64,000 bases of DNA from Vanilla planifolia (GCA_023846275.1 CM043877.1:17962607-18026606), one strand, 5' to 3'. Shown: positions 13,532-25,850, numbered from the stretch's first letter. Notes: generated from the sequence alone by a model not told the origin. A program made the numbers and translations.

Positions 13532-15615
13532 TTTTGTCTGTCCTAGGCTACTTTCATTCTTTCTTGAATAGTTTTGACCTTTAAGTTACTTCTTCAACAA
13601 ATACAGGACCCATCAAACTTCTTTCTTTCCCCTCATTCCAGCATAGTGGTGATTGACATTTCCTATCATAAAATGCTTCATATGAAGCCATTTCGATGCT
13701 GGACTGATAACTATTATTATAGACAAATTCTATCAAAGGTAAGTGACTTTTCCAATCTCATCCAAAATCAAAAATATGAAGTTGCAACAAATCTTCAAAG
13801 GTTTTTATAGTTCTTTCTAATTGACCATTTATTTGAGGATGAAAGGCTGTACTAAATCTTAAACTTGTATCAAAAGCTTGATGTATACTTTTTCAAAAGT
13901 GAGAGATAAATTTAGGATCTGTATTAGAGATAATAACTTATAGTATCCCATGCAACCTGACAATTTACTTTACAAATTCTTGAGTTAGTTTTTTAGCAGG
14001 ATAAGTTGTCTTTATAGAAAGAAAATAAGTAGTTTTTGTCAGCCTATCCATAATTACCCAAATTACATCATGACCTACAAGTGATCTTGGTAATCCAACT
14101 ACAAAATCTATTGCCACTTCCTCTCGTTTCAATTATAGTACTGCCAATTACTATAGTAATCCTCCAGGCTTTTGTTGTTCTCCTTTGACTTGCTGAAAAA
14201 TTAAACACCTTTGAACCCAATTAACCACATCTTTCTTCAACGCTGGCCACCAGTATTGTTGTCTTAGCTCTTGATCCATTTTATTCTCTCTCAGATGTAT
14301 GGAATAGCAAGAGTAGTGAGCTTCTTTTAAAAGTATTTTTCTGAGTTGCTGATGTGCTGGTATACATATTCTATCTTGAAATCAGAGTAAACCTTTTTGA
14401 TCAAATTTAAATTCAAATTCTCGTCTTTCGCAGACCCTTTGGATTATTTTTTGTAGTTTCAGGTCTTTTGTCTTGGTCTTCTTTAATAGACATCAACCAA
14501 TTCGGCCTTACAGATAAGTGAGCTAACAACGACGTATTTCTTCGTATGTCAGATTCTAATTTTAACTTATCCATCTCAAAGATCAATTGTTTTTCTTCTG
14601 GGATAATTAATAAGTTATTAACATTGGCTTTCCTACTAAGAGTATCTATCACTACATTTGCTTTACTTGGATGATATTTGATTTCTGTATCATAATCTTT
14701 AATAAATTCCAACCATCTTCTTTTCCTAAAATTTAATTCCTTTTGAGTGAAGATATATTATAAACAAGCTCTGATGATCAGTAAATATCATACATTTAAC
14801 TCTGTATAATTAATGTCTCTAAATTTTTAGGGAAAAAATTATAATTGCTAACTCCAAATCATGCATAGGATAATTCTTTTCATGTGGCTTAAGTTAAGCT
14901 GTCTAGATGTAAAGGCAATTACCTTGTGATGTTCCATCAATACACAGCCCAGCCCTTACAACGAGGCATCACTGTATATCTGATACCCTTTTATGCCTTC
15001 TAGCACTGCTAGAATTGGAGCTGTAGTTAATTTTTTTTTCAATATTTGGAAGCTATTCTCACAAGCTACATCCCATTCAAATTTGATTGTCTTCCGTGTT
15101 AAATTGGTTAATGGTGCGACAATGTGAGAAAACCCCTTGACAAACTTTCTATAATATCCGACCAATCCCAAGAAGCTTATGACCTAAGTCACAGCTGTGG
15201 GTCTTGGCCAATCAATGGTAGTCGAAATCTTTTGTAGATCCACAGAGATCCCTTTTGCACTAACATGTCCTAAGAAAATGACTTTGGATAACCAAAACTC
15301 ACATTTCGAGAATTCATAGTGTCCATACCTGGTTCTAAAAGCTGTCTTTGGAACATCTATTTGCTTAATTTTTAAGTGATGATGTCTAGATCGCAGATCA
15401 ATTTTAGAAAATACAACTGCTCCATGTAACTGATCAAATAACTCATCAATCCACGACAAAGGATATTTGTTCTTGATAGTGATTTTATTGATTTCTCGTT
15501 AGTCAACACACATACGAAGACTACCATCTTTCTTTTTCTCAAATATGATAGGTGCCTCCCATGGAGACACACTTGGCATAATAAATCCTTTGTCTAATAA
15601 TTCTTGTAGTCGCTT
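13532..15615 (-). pseudogene. Ty3/gypsy pol: RT (catalytic box deleted), RNase H, integrase
   Basis: Replication and integration enzymes of a chromovirus-like gypsy element, in order on the minus strand. RT N-terminal motifs are [14 protein letters not shown] and a CVD block with a stop where the family has CVDYREL (near 15500). [13 protein letters not shown] follows, then GHYEF joins [10 protein letters not shown] near 15307, although about 70 residues normally lie between. The missing part includes the YVDD/FIDDIL catalytic box. RT/RNase H boundary: LVGYYRKFVKGFS and YSDASL. RNase H end: [16 protein letters not shown]. Integrase HHCC and core remnants (about 14380-13850) are full of stops; the C-terminal IQERMKVA lies near 13560. 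The RT start is fused to a gag fragment at about 15615, and the integrase end runs straight into mid-LTR at 13531. It cannot encode a working polymerase. Confidence 0.87.
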
Positions 15616-16302
15616 AACCGTGCGGGCATGCTCTAGTAACTCCATATAGTTAGTTGTTCGGACAGCTACAAAAGTTGAGCGAATTTCGTCCTATAGACCT
15701 CATCAAAACATGTAACACCGTTGTTCTTCGGGTGTTACTAAATGAGGCACATATTTAGCCAAGTGGGAGTATTTGATTTCATATGCGATAACTGACATAT
15801 TACCCTACGTGAGATTATTCAACTCCTTCCTCATTTTGTCTTTGATTGAAAGGGACATATACCATTACTCAAATTCTTTTGTGAATTCTTCCAAGGAGAT
15901 GTATTTCATTGGTCAGCTCTTCCAAGGAGATGTCTTTCATTAGTCTGCTTGAAAATCGAAGCCAATGTTGAGAACTCCACCACAGTGTAGCAGCTTCTTT
16001 TAGTACCAAAACTGTCTAGACTACCTTTTTATCAATTAGGCAAGACATCCCTTCAAAGATAATATTCATGTGCTCTAGCCAGTTTTCAAAAATCATAGGA
16101 TCCTGCTCCCCAACAAAAGAAGGGGATGCATCCGCTAAAATTGGTCAACCACCAAGTTGATAGAAGCATCTCCTCTATGGCTACCAGTGCTTCCAATTGA
16201 TCGCAACAAAGAGACTAAGGTTTGCACTAATTCTTGTTGCATATCTCGTTGGTGCTCTTTTTCTTTACCCTTATCTATATTTTCAGATTCAGATCTTTCC
16301 AT
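15616..16302 (-). pseudogene. Second gypsy gag copy, truncated and fused to RT
   Basis: It starts MERSESENIDKGKEKEHQRD at 16302 and shares VQTLVSLLRSIGST with the gag at 12338. It keeps the capsid part in broken frames and stops after ELLEHARTV near 15620, where sequence switches to the RT motif [10 protein letters not shown]. The gag C terminus with the zinc knuckle, the protease and the pol linker are therefore absent. A 30-bp tandem duplication (tcttccaaggagatgt) lies at about 15888-15945 and is single in the other gag. Confidence 0.82.
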
Positions 16303-16443
16303 AATTTGGAGTTTATTATAATCCTGCAAAACCACATAAGATATTTAACAATTAACATTTAAGCTAAAAATAAAACTAAAGATGCAAATGCATATGCTAT
16401 GCTAGTGTTCTCACTCCTATTTTCCACCTATTCCTGAACCAAA

Positions 16444-16455
16444 GCTCTGATACCA
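16444..16455 (-). other. Primer-binding site (initiator Met tRNA), intact
   Basis: The minus strand reads TGGTATCAGAGC three bases after the LTR end ...GAGGCTTGACA. This is the standard initiator tRNA-Met site and fixes the direction of the unit (LTR to the right, gag to the left). Confidence 0.9.
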
Positions 16456-16458
16456 CCT

Positions 16459-18338
16459 TGTCAAGCCTCCACCTCACTAAGTACCTCTAGATAACAAAAT
16501 TAATATCAAAGTGAGAGAGGACCATGAACAAACCCAAGGTGGGGACCCGATGGTGAGACAAACCCCAACTCTAAAATCCAAAATATATAAACAAGAACAT
16601 GTTTTCTTAAAAGTTTAATCACACCAAGCCCTCCCTTTCTCACACATCTCGTGAAAAGGGCACTTTTGTGGCAACTTCATTCCCAACTCTCGGTGCAGTG
16701 ATTTCATGACCTGTGACATAAGTACTAAATGAGATTTTATAGATCTCACTAGATAAATCACAATAACTAACCAAGTATAGAAAAGAGATATCAAAATATC
16801 ATGCACAGTGAAGATGAATCATATGCATAAAGCTAAAATCATACCAGATGTCATATATAATGTCAGATAAAAAACCAAAGAAAAACTAAAAGAAATGCTT
16901 GTTCCTTATAGGTATGTTATTATCGAGCCAAATTTCATTTGACACATTATCCTTTGGATCCAATCATCATCAAGAAATGACCTCTAGTCGGCATCCAACC
17001 AAGCACATAACACTAGGCAGATATCTGATCCGAAGATCGATACCCTGTGATCCCACACACTGAGCCTAGTGCCATCAGGCAGGTATGGTACCATACCCTA
17101 TGACCAACGCTGAGCCTGGTGTAAATCATGATGGGGTCATAGCACATAACACTTGGCAGATATCTGATCCGAAGATGGATAACCTGCGATCCCACACGCT
17201 GAGCCTAGTGGTGAAGATAATGTTCTCTGGGAATCCCATTTTTACTACCATTTTCCAATCATATATCCAAACAATTGTGCCATATCAAAAGACCTTTTAT
17301 TTCATATTGTTTATTCTTTTTTATTTTATTATCATACAATATTATTTCTTTCTTTATAGTTTTCATGGAAATGCACAACTAAAGCACCATGTGACAATAA
17401 GAAAACCATGTAAAAACACATAATAATGTGCTACATCAAAGGTTTAGGAATTTATATACCTGGATTTGTTGTACAATCGACTTGCTCACTTCTGATTTGT
17501 TTTCTTGATGTCCTACAAGGCCATAGTCAAAAATTAAAATGTGCTCATTAACCAAAAGTGCTTTTCGAAAAGTTTTTCCCAAACAAATCCCAAAATTTCC
17601 TTCTACGTTCACTTTTTTCTCACTGAATGGCTTTTGTCGGAGCTGGACCTCTCGTGCCCAACGTGTTCGGTTCAGTAGTGCATCCCGATCCAAGGCCTGG
17701 ACTGGTCCCCTCTCTCTTGTGCATCCAACGGAACCGAAACATTTCGCCGACGCTGGACCGATCGGTTCACGCACTGAACCGGTCGAATACTGCTTGGCTT
17801 CTGTACTTTCGATCTTTGCCTCTAACTGGAAAGCCTTACACACCCCGACAACGAAGCAATTTTTTCTTACCCTATGAAAATGCTCGCCAACTTTTTCTGT
17901 CACGTGTCGGAACTTCACTAAGCAAGACAGCAGCTGTCAGAAATCTCGCTCTTGCAACTCTGGCAACCTCATAGTCGATGTAAGTAGAAGTGTTTTTCAA
18001 ATGCACCCTAGTTTTGGCTTTTATAACTATGGCCGAAATTCGTAAACCAACTTGCCCGAAGATTCGTGAACTAGCATTTTGCATAACACCCTTTCCGAAT
18101 TCTTTATTTACACATATATCCTCTGCCTGGAGAAATATATCTATGTCGAAATTCCTAAAATTGTACATATACCCAGCACAGCCAACATCTTTTAAAATTG
18201 CAAATATACCTTCCGCTAAACGAATTTAACTATGCCAACATTTACAAAATTACAAATCTATCCTCAACGTCATAAATTTATCTCGCATCTTTAAAAATCC
18301 ATAATTTATTCTTTAGAGCTCTGAAAATTACAAACTTA
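16459..18338 (-). repeat. Gypsy 5' LTR (about 1.9 kb)
   Basis: The 3' end (TTGACA at 16459) is fixed by the PBS. The other end is near 18334-18338, because the opposite-strand copy at 9258 begins at the same point (agtttgtaattttN...gagctc). Inside are the 139-bp duplicated module (about 17020-17200) and a GC-richer island (17600-17960) with overlapping frames that carry no known domain. If 18339-18521 is really part of the LTR, its length is 2063 bp. Confidence 0.82.
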
Positions 18339-18521
18339 AGAAAGGGAGGGCTTGGTGTGATTAAACTTTTAAGAAAACTATGTTCTTGTTTATATATTTT
18401 GGATTTTAAAGTTGGGGTTTGTCTCACCATCGAGTCCCTACCTTGGGTTTGTTCATTGTCCTCACTCACTCTGATGTTAATTTTGTTATCTAGAGGTACT
18501 TGGTGAGGTGGGGGCTTGACA
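18339..18521 (+). repeat. Inverted copy of the LTR 3' end (183 bp)
   Basis: It is the reverse complement of 16459-16640 with about ten differences by eye, running from agaaagggagggcttgg to gaggtgggggcttgaca. It is either a terminal inverted repeat belonging to the LTR or the 3' end of a plus-strand LTR whose front part is 9258-10688. Confidence 0.85.
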
Positions 18522-20859
18522 GTAAGAGAAAATATGAGAGTTGCAACATTTGTATGATAAGATAACATATTTTCATATATTATGATATATTATTAGATTA
18601 TGTAAGTAAATTTAAGATTGAATCATCCAAACACTAATATTCTTTTTTGTTATTAACTAGATTGCATTCATCCAAACACTAATATTCTTTTTATTAACTA
18701 GATTGGTCAAAATATGATTATTAGGTCATATGATCATTATTTTAGATATTATAATCATACATAATTCAAGTAACTATAATGGATCGATTATACTATAACA
18801 ATTAAAAGTAGTCATTGGAGGTCATAATATGCCATTAAAAGACCTAAAATAATCATAAATTCAAATTACTTAAATCTAGAAGGAATATAAATAGAGAGAT
18901 CAACAACGTAAGATTTTTTTATAAATTTTAAGTAACATTACGAAATTAGTTTCAGTTGCAATAGAATATATTCAAAAGTAAGTTATTGATTCAAAATAAG
19001 TTAGGGAAGTAAGACTAAAATCAATTATTATTGCTCTCCTACATTAAATTGCTACATTCATTAAGCATTTCATTATAGTGTTTTTCTTGAGCCTAGTTGA
19101 TTGCTTTTGAGATGTTTTATTTAGCTTTTAAGTAGTCTTAATTCTTTTGATTGTTTTTCTTTATCTTGTATCTTCCTTGAACCCAACTCCAAGCTATGGA
19201 CTTATGCAATGGTTGGCCTTATGTGTGGGTTGCTTTGGTTTGGTTAATCTATGAAAAACATCATATTATAATTGGGTTACTCCATTAACTATGGCAATGG
19301 ACTACAATTTTGTTAGTGGTGCTCAAGAGGGTAGCATGGGGGTAAGTCAAACCACCTATAAATTTTTTGCTATGATATCTCTTTCTTATTACAATATTTT
19401 TCAATTGAAAAACTTTACATGCAAATCATAATTCATATAAAATGTTTGAAACTATGTAATTTAGGTTTGAACATTGTAAGAAGTTTGAAAAAAATCTTTT
19501 TAGGTCTCCTTCCTTTTAACTCTTTTGTAACACCCATTCAACTCGATTTTTAATGTGCTTTAGAATTAATACAAGAAAACTACACCCAAGTGCCTTGTCT
19601 AGTATGATATTTATTTATCTTATTATATGATCCATTTCTAAACTATATTAAAAGATAATCAAATAGTCTAATGTATTGTTTGAGTAGATAAATTAGAGTC
19701 ATTGTATAGTTGATATGTTCAAGTCATTAAGTATAGTATGACAAGTGTTGAAATACTATAATGACTTATTTAACCTTTTTAGGAGATAGATTAAAGTCAT
19801 TTTTTAGCCATTAGTGATGCCATATTTGATATTTTGAGTATCTCTTACATATAACCAATTGATTAGACTCAAGATTACAATTAATGCAAAATCAATATAG
19901 AAAGGAAATCACTTTCACCACCATTTTTACATTGAAAGAGGTCACTTATTTAAGATTTCTTGAAGTACTAAAAAAATAATTATATTTTCATTTTTTTTTC
20001 TCTTCTACTTTTTTGTGATAACTTCATTCTAACTCTTTATTTTGTTTGCCTCTAAGGATTTGCTTCAGTTATAAGTTTTAATATATTATTTATCATCAAG
20101 TTGTAACTTTATTATTTAGATACTTGTATTTATCCTCGTATTAAGGCTTTTATAATCCTTTGTATAGCCCTTTTTGACTATATTTAATTAATTTTGATCA
20201 TAGTTTTGTAAGGTTGTTTCACCATCAAATCATTTGGCAAAAGATAATTTTAGGTGTAAGCCTAGTCGTTCATTGTCAGGGTTAAGCATAAGCCTTTTGT
20301 GTGTTTAGCTAAATTACTTAACTATTCTTGAGTCTTTCATTATTGCATTCTAGCACAACTTCTTTTGAACTTAATCAAGATTTTTTATTAAAGAAACTTT
20401 TAGAATAAATAACATTAACTATAAGATAACAAACTTTTCTCATTTCTTATTTGCTTTTAAATTATTTGAAGTACAATTTACTCTTCACTTACCAAAAGAT
20501 TGCACTTTCACCAATATCAATGTCAAGTTAAAGTTGACCAATAACAAGCTACTGAATGAACTTTAATTAGTTTTCTAAAAAAGTATTATTTATTAGATAT
20601 AAGTGTTTCAAATCCAAAACTTGAGATTATGTTGACTAGTGAGTATCTTGAAAAGCATGCCGAAATGAAAGTGGTTAGATACTAGTTTTGTGCATGCCTT
20701 TGCGAAGATCTTGAAAAGAGAGATTAAATTTTTTATAGTAGATTACATTTTTAAAATTTTTCAAAATGATAGTAGTTTGTGTTTTTTGAAGGTCATTTGT
20801 ATTTTCATTTAATTTTTAAAAATACTGATAATAAAAAGAGTACGATTTTTTGATGATGA
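18522..20859. other. AT-rich intergenic sequence with a short tandem duplication
   Basis: No gene or recognisable domain is seen. At about 18626-18704 a roughly 40-bp unit (catccaaacactaatattc...ttaactagattg) is present twice in tandem. Confidence 0.55.
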
Positions 20860-21860
20860 TATGGGTATTGATAGAAGTAAGAATTTGTTTGGTTACTAAC
20901 TCTTTCAGTGAAGGGTCTCTCGCCTTTTATCCTTATCTCTTACAAGGGATTTGATTACTGGCTCTTTCGATGAAAGTCCTCTCGCAATTGATTATTGTCT
21001 CTCACAAGAGAAGTTGAAATCTCTCCAACTAGATTTGGGCACAAACAAAAAAAGATAAAAGTATACAAATAAAAAAATTATTTCATCATTATTCCTCTTC
21101 TTACAGCTTGATGAGAATCCTAATTTACAGAGACTTTAAAATATTTTAAAATATCAAATAACACATTTTGAAATTCTAAAAGATATTTCAAAATTTTAAA
21201 ATTTAACACAAACTATATAAGAAATATTCTAAATAAAAATTGACTTAAAAAGCTCTAAAATTAATTAAATTTGTAATTCTCAAATAGCTAGTGTGTTTTG
21301 GGTGGTAGTAATAACAAGCAAAGAAATGGCAGGCTACGAAATGGTTGGCGATGAAATGACAAGAAGCAATTTGTGGAGCATAGGCGAAGGTCTTGACATG
21401 TTTGATCAAAGTTTTAGGTAGGCACAGGTTGATGAGAGCTAGCAAGTCAACGAGGGTCAATGCTGGTCTAGTAGATATACTGGGTTATCGTGGGCAAAAA
21501 AATCGATGTGGGTTAAAAAAATTATCAACTATGTTCTTATGTCTGTGTGGGTCATGCGAGTCGAGTGGATTGGCATGGGTAGTCGAGGCAAGCATAAGCG
21601 GTGGCTATGAGAGCTAACGACGATGGTATAATTACAGACTATGGTAGAGTAGTTGATGGCAATGGAAGGTGACAAAAAGAGCCAAAATTTTAATTTTAAG
21701 TCCATTTGGAAGCAATGTTTAACCAAATTTTTTAGTGATAGACTTATGAAATTGGTATGATATCAACAAGTGTGTTTGTGAGCTAATGTTAGATTCTCTT
21801 ATGTCAAAAAGGGTGTTGAGTTCATTATAAAAAATTTTCATATTGATACGATGTGATACA
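20860..21860 (-). repeat. Gypsy family G fragment (LTR/3' end)
   Basis: It matches 37590-38250 plus 40417-40720, and also 43890-44100 plus 46340-46660. Landmarks are the ctctcacaag/ctctcgtaag...gttgaaat(c/t)tt block, agtgtgtttt near 21292 and tgtgtttgtgagcta(a)tgtta near 21770. In the longer copies the last landmark is the tail of pol, so this fragment carries pol tail plus LTR on the minus strand. It has no coding capacity. Confidence 0.65.
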
Positions 21861-22619
21861 TCATATGATACGAATAACTTTAGTAAGAAGGCTATTGTAG
21901 AGTTATAAAGATATCATTTTAGAAAATTTTTTAAAACATACTAATATGAGGAATACAGTACATAGCATTAAGAGGTTAATCATATATTATTATTTGCTTA
22001 TTTGTACGATCGTTTTATGCTTAAATAAAATTGGCTAAGTATGAAGTCTATGTCACATTAGTACTATAATCAGATGATCTCAGTAATTTGATGAGTGAAA
22101 GAAATAACATCACAAAATAAAAAGAAAACTATTTAGTGATCATATAATATCATTTGATGTATCATACTAAACAGTCTTTTGACATATACTAAAATAGAGA
22201 TCAAATGTAGATGTATGGTTTGATATTATACATTTTACTATGTGATAATATTATAGAATTTATGGATCAAATTTGACAAACATGTTGAGTTAAGAGAAAC
22301 AGAAGGGGTTGCTCAGCACGATAACGTGATCGTACTAGAACGATGTGTGATAAAAATTGATTTATATGGTTGGACATACTATACTACATTGGAATTGTAC
22401 TCGTGTTATATAGTATTTTTTAAGGATTATAATATATGCTTAGTAAATCATATATGTACAATCCAAAGTAAAAATGTAAGGCATGAGAACTAATCTCTAG
22501 AAATAAAATGACTTAAGAAGCACATTATTTATATGATTCATATTAATCATTTCATACATATTTTAATATTGGACATTTAGTGGAAGGAAGCTTCAAGCAA
22601 AAAAGAACTATATTGTAAA

Positions 22620-23600
22620 ATTAGGTAAATAAATTATAACCTATGATGTAACATAATATTATATGTTTTTTCAAACTATTTTCTCTTATGTTGGAAAATA
22701 ATGATGCTTTATAGTTTGGTTTAATCTCTATGATTTTTTGTATTATTTAGCTCATGATCTCATTGATTCTGTAATTCCCTAATTTTTGTTATATGTCATC
22801 ATAAAGAATAAATAAAGAAAAAGAATAAAATATAAAGAATGCTTAAAATAAAAAAATAAATATTAACTATAATAATAACATTTAAATTGAAATATATTTA
22901 TTTAAACTGTCATCTCATATGATTAAAAAATAAAAATATTATATTTTGAAAGTTATTATCCTCAAAGTATTATCATAAGACATCAATCTTTGGATTAAAT
23001 ATCTACTTTGTATATATGCTATGATATTGATAACACTAGACTCAATAGATGTTATCATAAGGTATCGATTTTCGAATTAGATATCTACCTAGTGTAGTAC
23101 TATGATCTCATTATATATATGGATGTTACCAAGTCAAACAAATGTTATCGTAGGGTATAGGTACTATACCTACTTAATGGAACTAAGCTCAGTGATTATT
23201 ACCATAGGGTATTTATTTTTAGATCAAATATTTATGTGGTATTATTTGGATATATTAGATGGATGTCGGTGGAGGTCATATATTTATTTGTACGACTATT
23301 AAATCTAATGAGGATAATGATTCAAATGGAATTGAGCTTGATAATTATATAAAATATTAGAAACCAAAATAAATAAAAAAACTAGCATTTATGTGACTCA
23401 CGTTTAGTACCCATGGTATTTAGTAGGTTTCAACTTCATATATGTGATTTATCATCATCACTTATACTATAACTTCTATTTATTCATCATACTTATCTGA
23501 GTATTTTGATATTTTTTAATATTTGGTTATTCTTTATCTACTAAGATTTATAAATCTAATTAATACTTGCATCACAAGTCATGCATCAAGTCATGCATCC
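22620..23600 (+). repeat. Degenerate gypsy LTR related to the 9-18 kb family
   Basis: Landmarks of the LTR at 9258-10688 recur in order: taaattataacctatgatgtaacata..tattatatgttttt, the A-rich aaataaa tract, and repeated modules (...gatcaaatat/gaattagatatctacctagtg, 22990-23250) followed by ggatgtcggtggaggtca. Divergence is high, so this is a much older insertion in plus orientation. It lies upstream of the plus-strand pol remnant at 24000. Confidence 0.62.
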
Positions 23601-23999
23601 ACCAATGAGATTTGGAGATTTTGTTACTACAAGAGAGAACCACACCCTTAAGATATAAGAGTAGGTAATGCTTTGTGTGTATTGGATAATTAGTAGTATA
23701 ATAAAACATCTGTTTAAATGTTTTACAAATTTTTATATAGCTTGCATTTGGATTATGTTGGTAATTATTTATGTGTTTTTTGTTGATATTGGAGAGATTT
23801 TCACACATTAGGTTTTTAGATAAGGTTTAATATCCTTATTTGATATTTTATTTATACTAATCCTTTCATTTTCTATTTGATTAAAACAATGATAAGGTGG
23901 GGCCTTAATAAGAAGGAATTAAAGGTCAATCGAGATTTAGAATATGAGAATAGTTTTATGAATTTTGAAAGAAAAATTAACAATAGTTCTAGTGCTCGT

Positions 24000-25850
24000 G
24001 CTGCAAGAAGAACTTGGTTGTTATCAAAATATCAATGATGATTCACTATAGGGATTGGACTGTGCTTTAATGTATAATGGTAGAGTAGTTTCTTATGCGT
24101 CTAAGTAGGTAAAAAAAGCTTATGAAAGGCACTACCCTGTGTTCCATTGAATGTGTTGGTATAGTCTTTTTTTAAAAATTTGGTGGCACAACTTTTATGG
24201 GGTGAAATGTGAGATATTCACATACAATCAAAGTTTGAAGTACCATTTTACCTAAAAAGAATTGAATTTGAGCAAATATGATGGCTTCAATTCGCTAAAG
24301 TCTATGACTTGATGATAAATTATTAAGTCAAAAAAGCTAATGTCATGGTGGTTGCCTTGAGTAAAAAGTAAATCTTGAATTCTTTAGTTTAGTAATAAAA
24401 TCAAAGACTCATTTCTTTTTAGGTAGATAGGGTGCAACTTGCTTTAAAATTTTGGATTTTATAATAACTATCGATCAGGCTTGATTAGCTTAATTCTATC
24501 AAAAAAGATTAGTTATGAGAAGACGAGTGACAAAAGATTATTCAAAAGATTAGTGCTAGATGGGAGTTCCCTTTTACTCTTGATAAGTATGATGCATTGA
24601 GGTCTTAGAGAAGGTTGTTATCCTTGGCCACTAATAGCTTCAATAATTATAATTATCTAACACTTATAACTCCAAGTTCTTCTAATAAAATAAACTACGA
24701 GTTGAACAAAACCATTAATGACCTAAAATGAAAAGAGATGTGATATAATAGATACAAAAATATCTTTTTTGTCAATGGGTCAAGGGTGAGAAACAAAAGC
24801 CTGGTTGTTTGTTACAACCCTTACATATTCTTAAGTGGAATCTATAGCTATGGATTGCATATTTTGGCCACCTAGGACTCCTATAAGGCATGATTCCACA
24901 TGGGTAGTCATGGATAGATTGATTAAATTTGCACATTCCCTGGCTATTTAAAGCACCTATTGTATAGAAAACTTAACTCATGTGTGCAATAGATTATAAG
25001 ACTGCATGATATTACAAAAGTGATAATTTTTATAGTGATCCTAAATTTATCTCTTAATTTTGGATGAAAGTGTAGACAACTTTTACTACTTAGTTAACAA
25101 TCAGTATAGCTTTTATCCTTAAAACAATGGCTAGACTAAAAGAATGATCAAAATGCTTGAGGATCTAATACGACTTTGTAAACTAGATTAAGAAGATGAT
25201 TGGAAATATCACATACCTTTAATTGAGTTAGTATATAATAATAGCTTCTGTGTCAGAGTTGGTATAGCTCTTCATTAAGCCTTATATGAAGGAAAGTGTT
25301 TATCTATTCTATGATAGTTTGTAAGCAAGGAAAGATAATTAATCAGAGTCAATTTTGTTGAAGAGACCATCAAGAAAGTAAAAAAAAATCAAAGATAGGA
25401 TTCTAACTACTTAAGATAAAAAAAGTACTTTGAATAAAAACATAAGGATGTTGAATTTTAGGAGAGAGATCATGTTATCTTAAAAGTGAGTCCTTTAAAA
25501 GGGTTATTAGATTCAATAGAGTAAGCATACGAAAAGCAAAAAATATTGAGCCTTTCAAGGTATTAGAAAGAATTTAATATCTGTCTTATCGAGTTTCCTT
25601 ACCACCTCAAATATTAGGTTTGCATAATACTTTTTATATATCCTCACTGAGAAGATATGTATCTAATCCATCCCATGTTATTTAGCATGATCAAGAAGAT
25701 ATTAAAACTAAACTTCACATGCTTTATGATGAGTGGACAATTGGAATATAATCTAATCAAGAAGGAGATCAAGAAATAAAGTGCTTCTCATGGTAAAGTG
25801 TTTTAGAAAAATCAAACAAAAAGAGAAGCAACCTAAGAAGTAAAATAAGA
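24000..25850 (+). pseudogene. Ty3/gypsy RNase H-integrase remnant
   Basis: A stop-ridden pol fragment read across frames. RNase H is marked by GIGLCFNV near 24050 and by KKANVMVVALSKK (family K-A-N-V-V-A-D-A-L-S-R-K) near 24330. Integrase core pieces are HDSTWVVMDRLIKFAHSLAI near 24890 and YNNS with the KPYMKES block (family EALYG) near 25230. The C-terminal GDHV-like stretch VILKVSPLKGLLDS lies near 25475. HVSMLRKY is reflected as PH*EDMYLIHP near 25645, and the end carries the KVLW(R)NHxxEEATWE-like block near 25800. No gag, protease or RT is visible upstream, only the degenerate LTR at 22620-23600, so the front half is deleted or unrecognisable. Confidence 0.82.
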
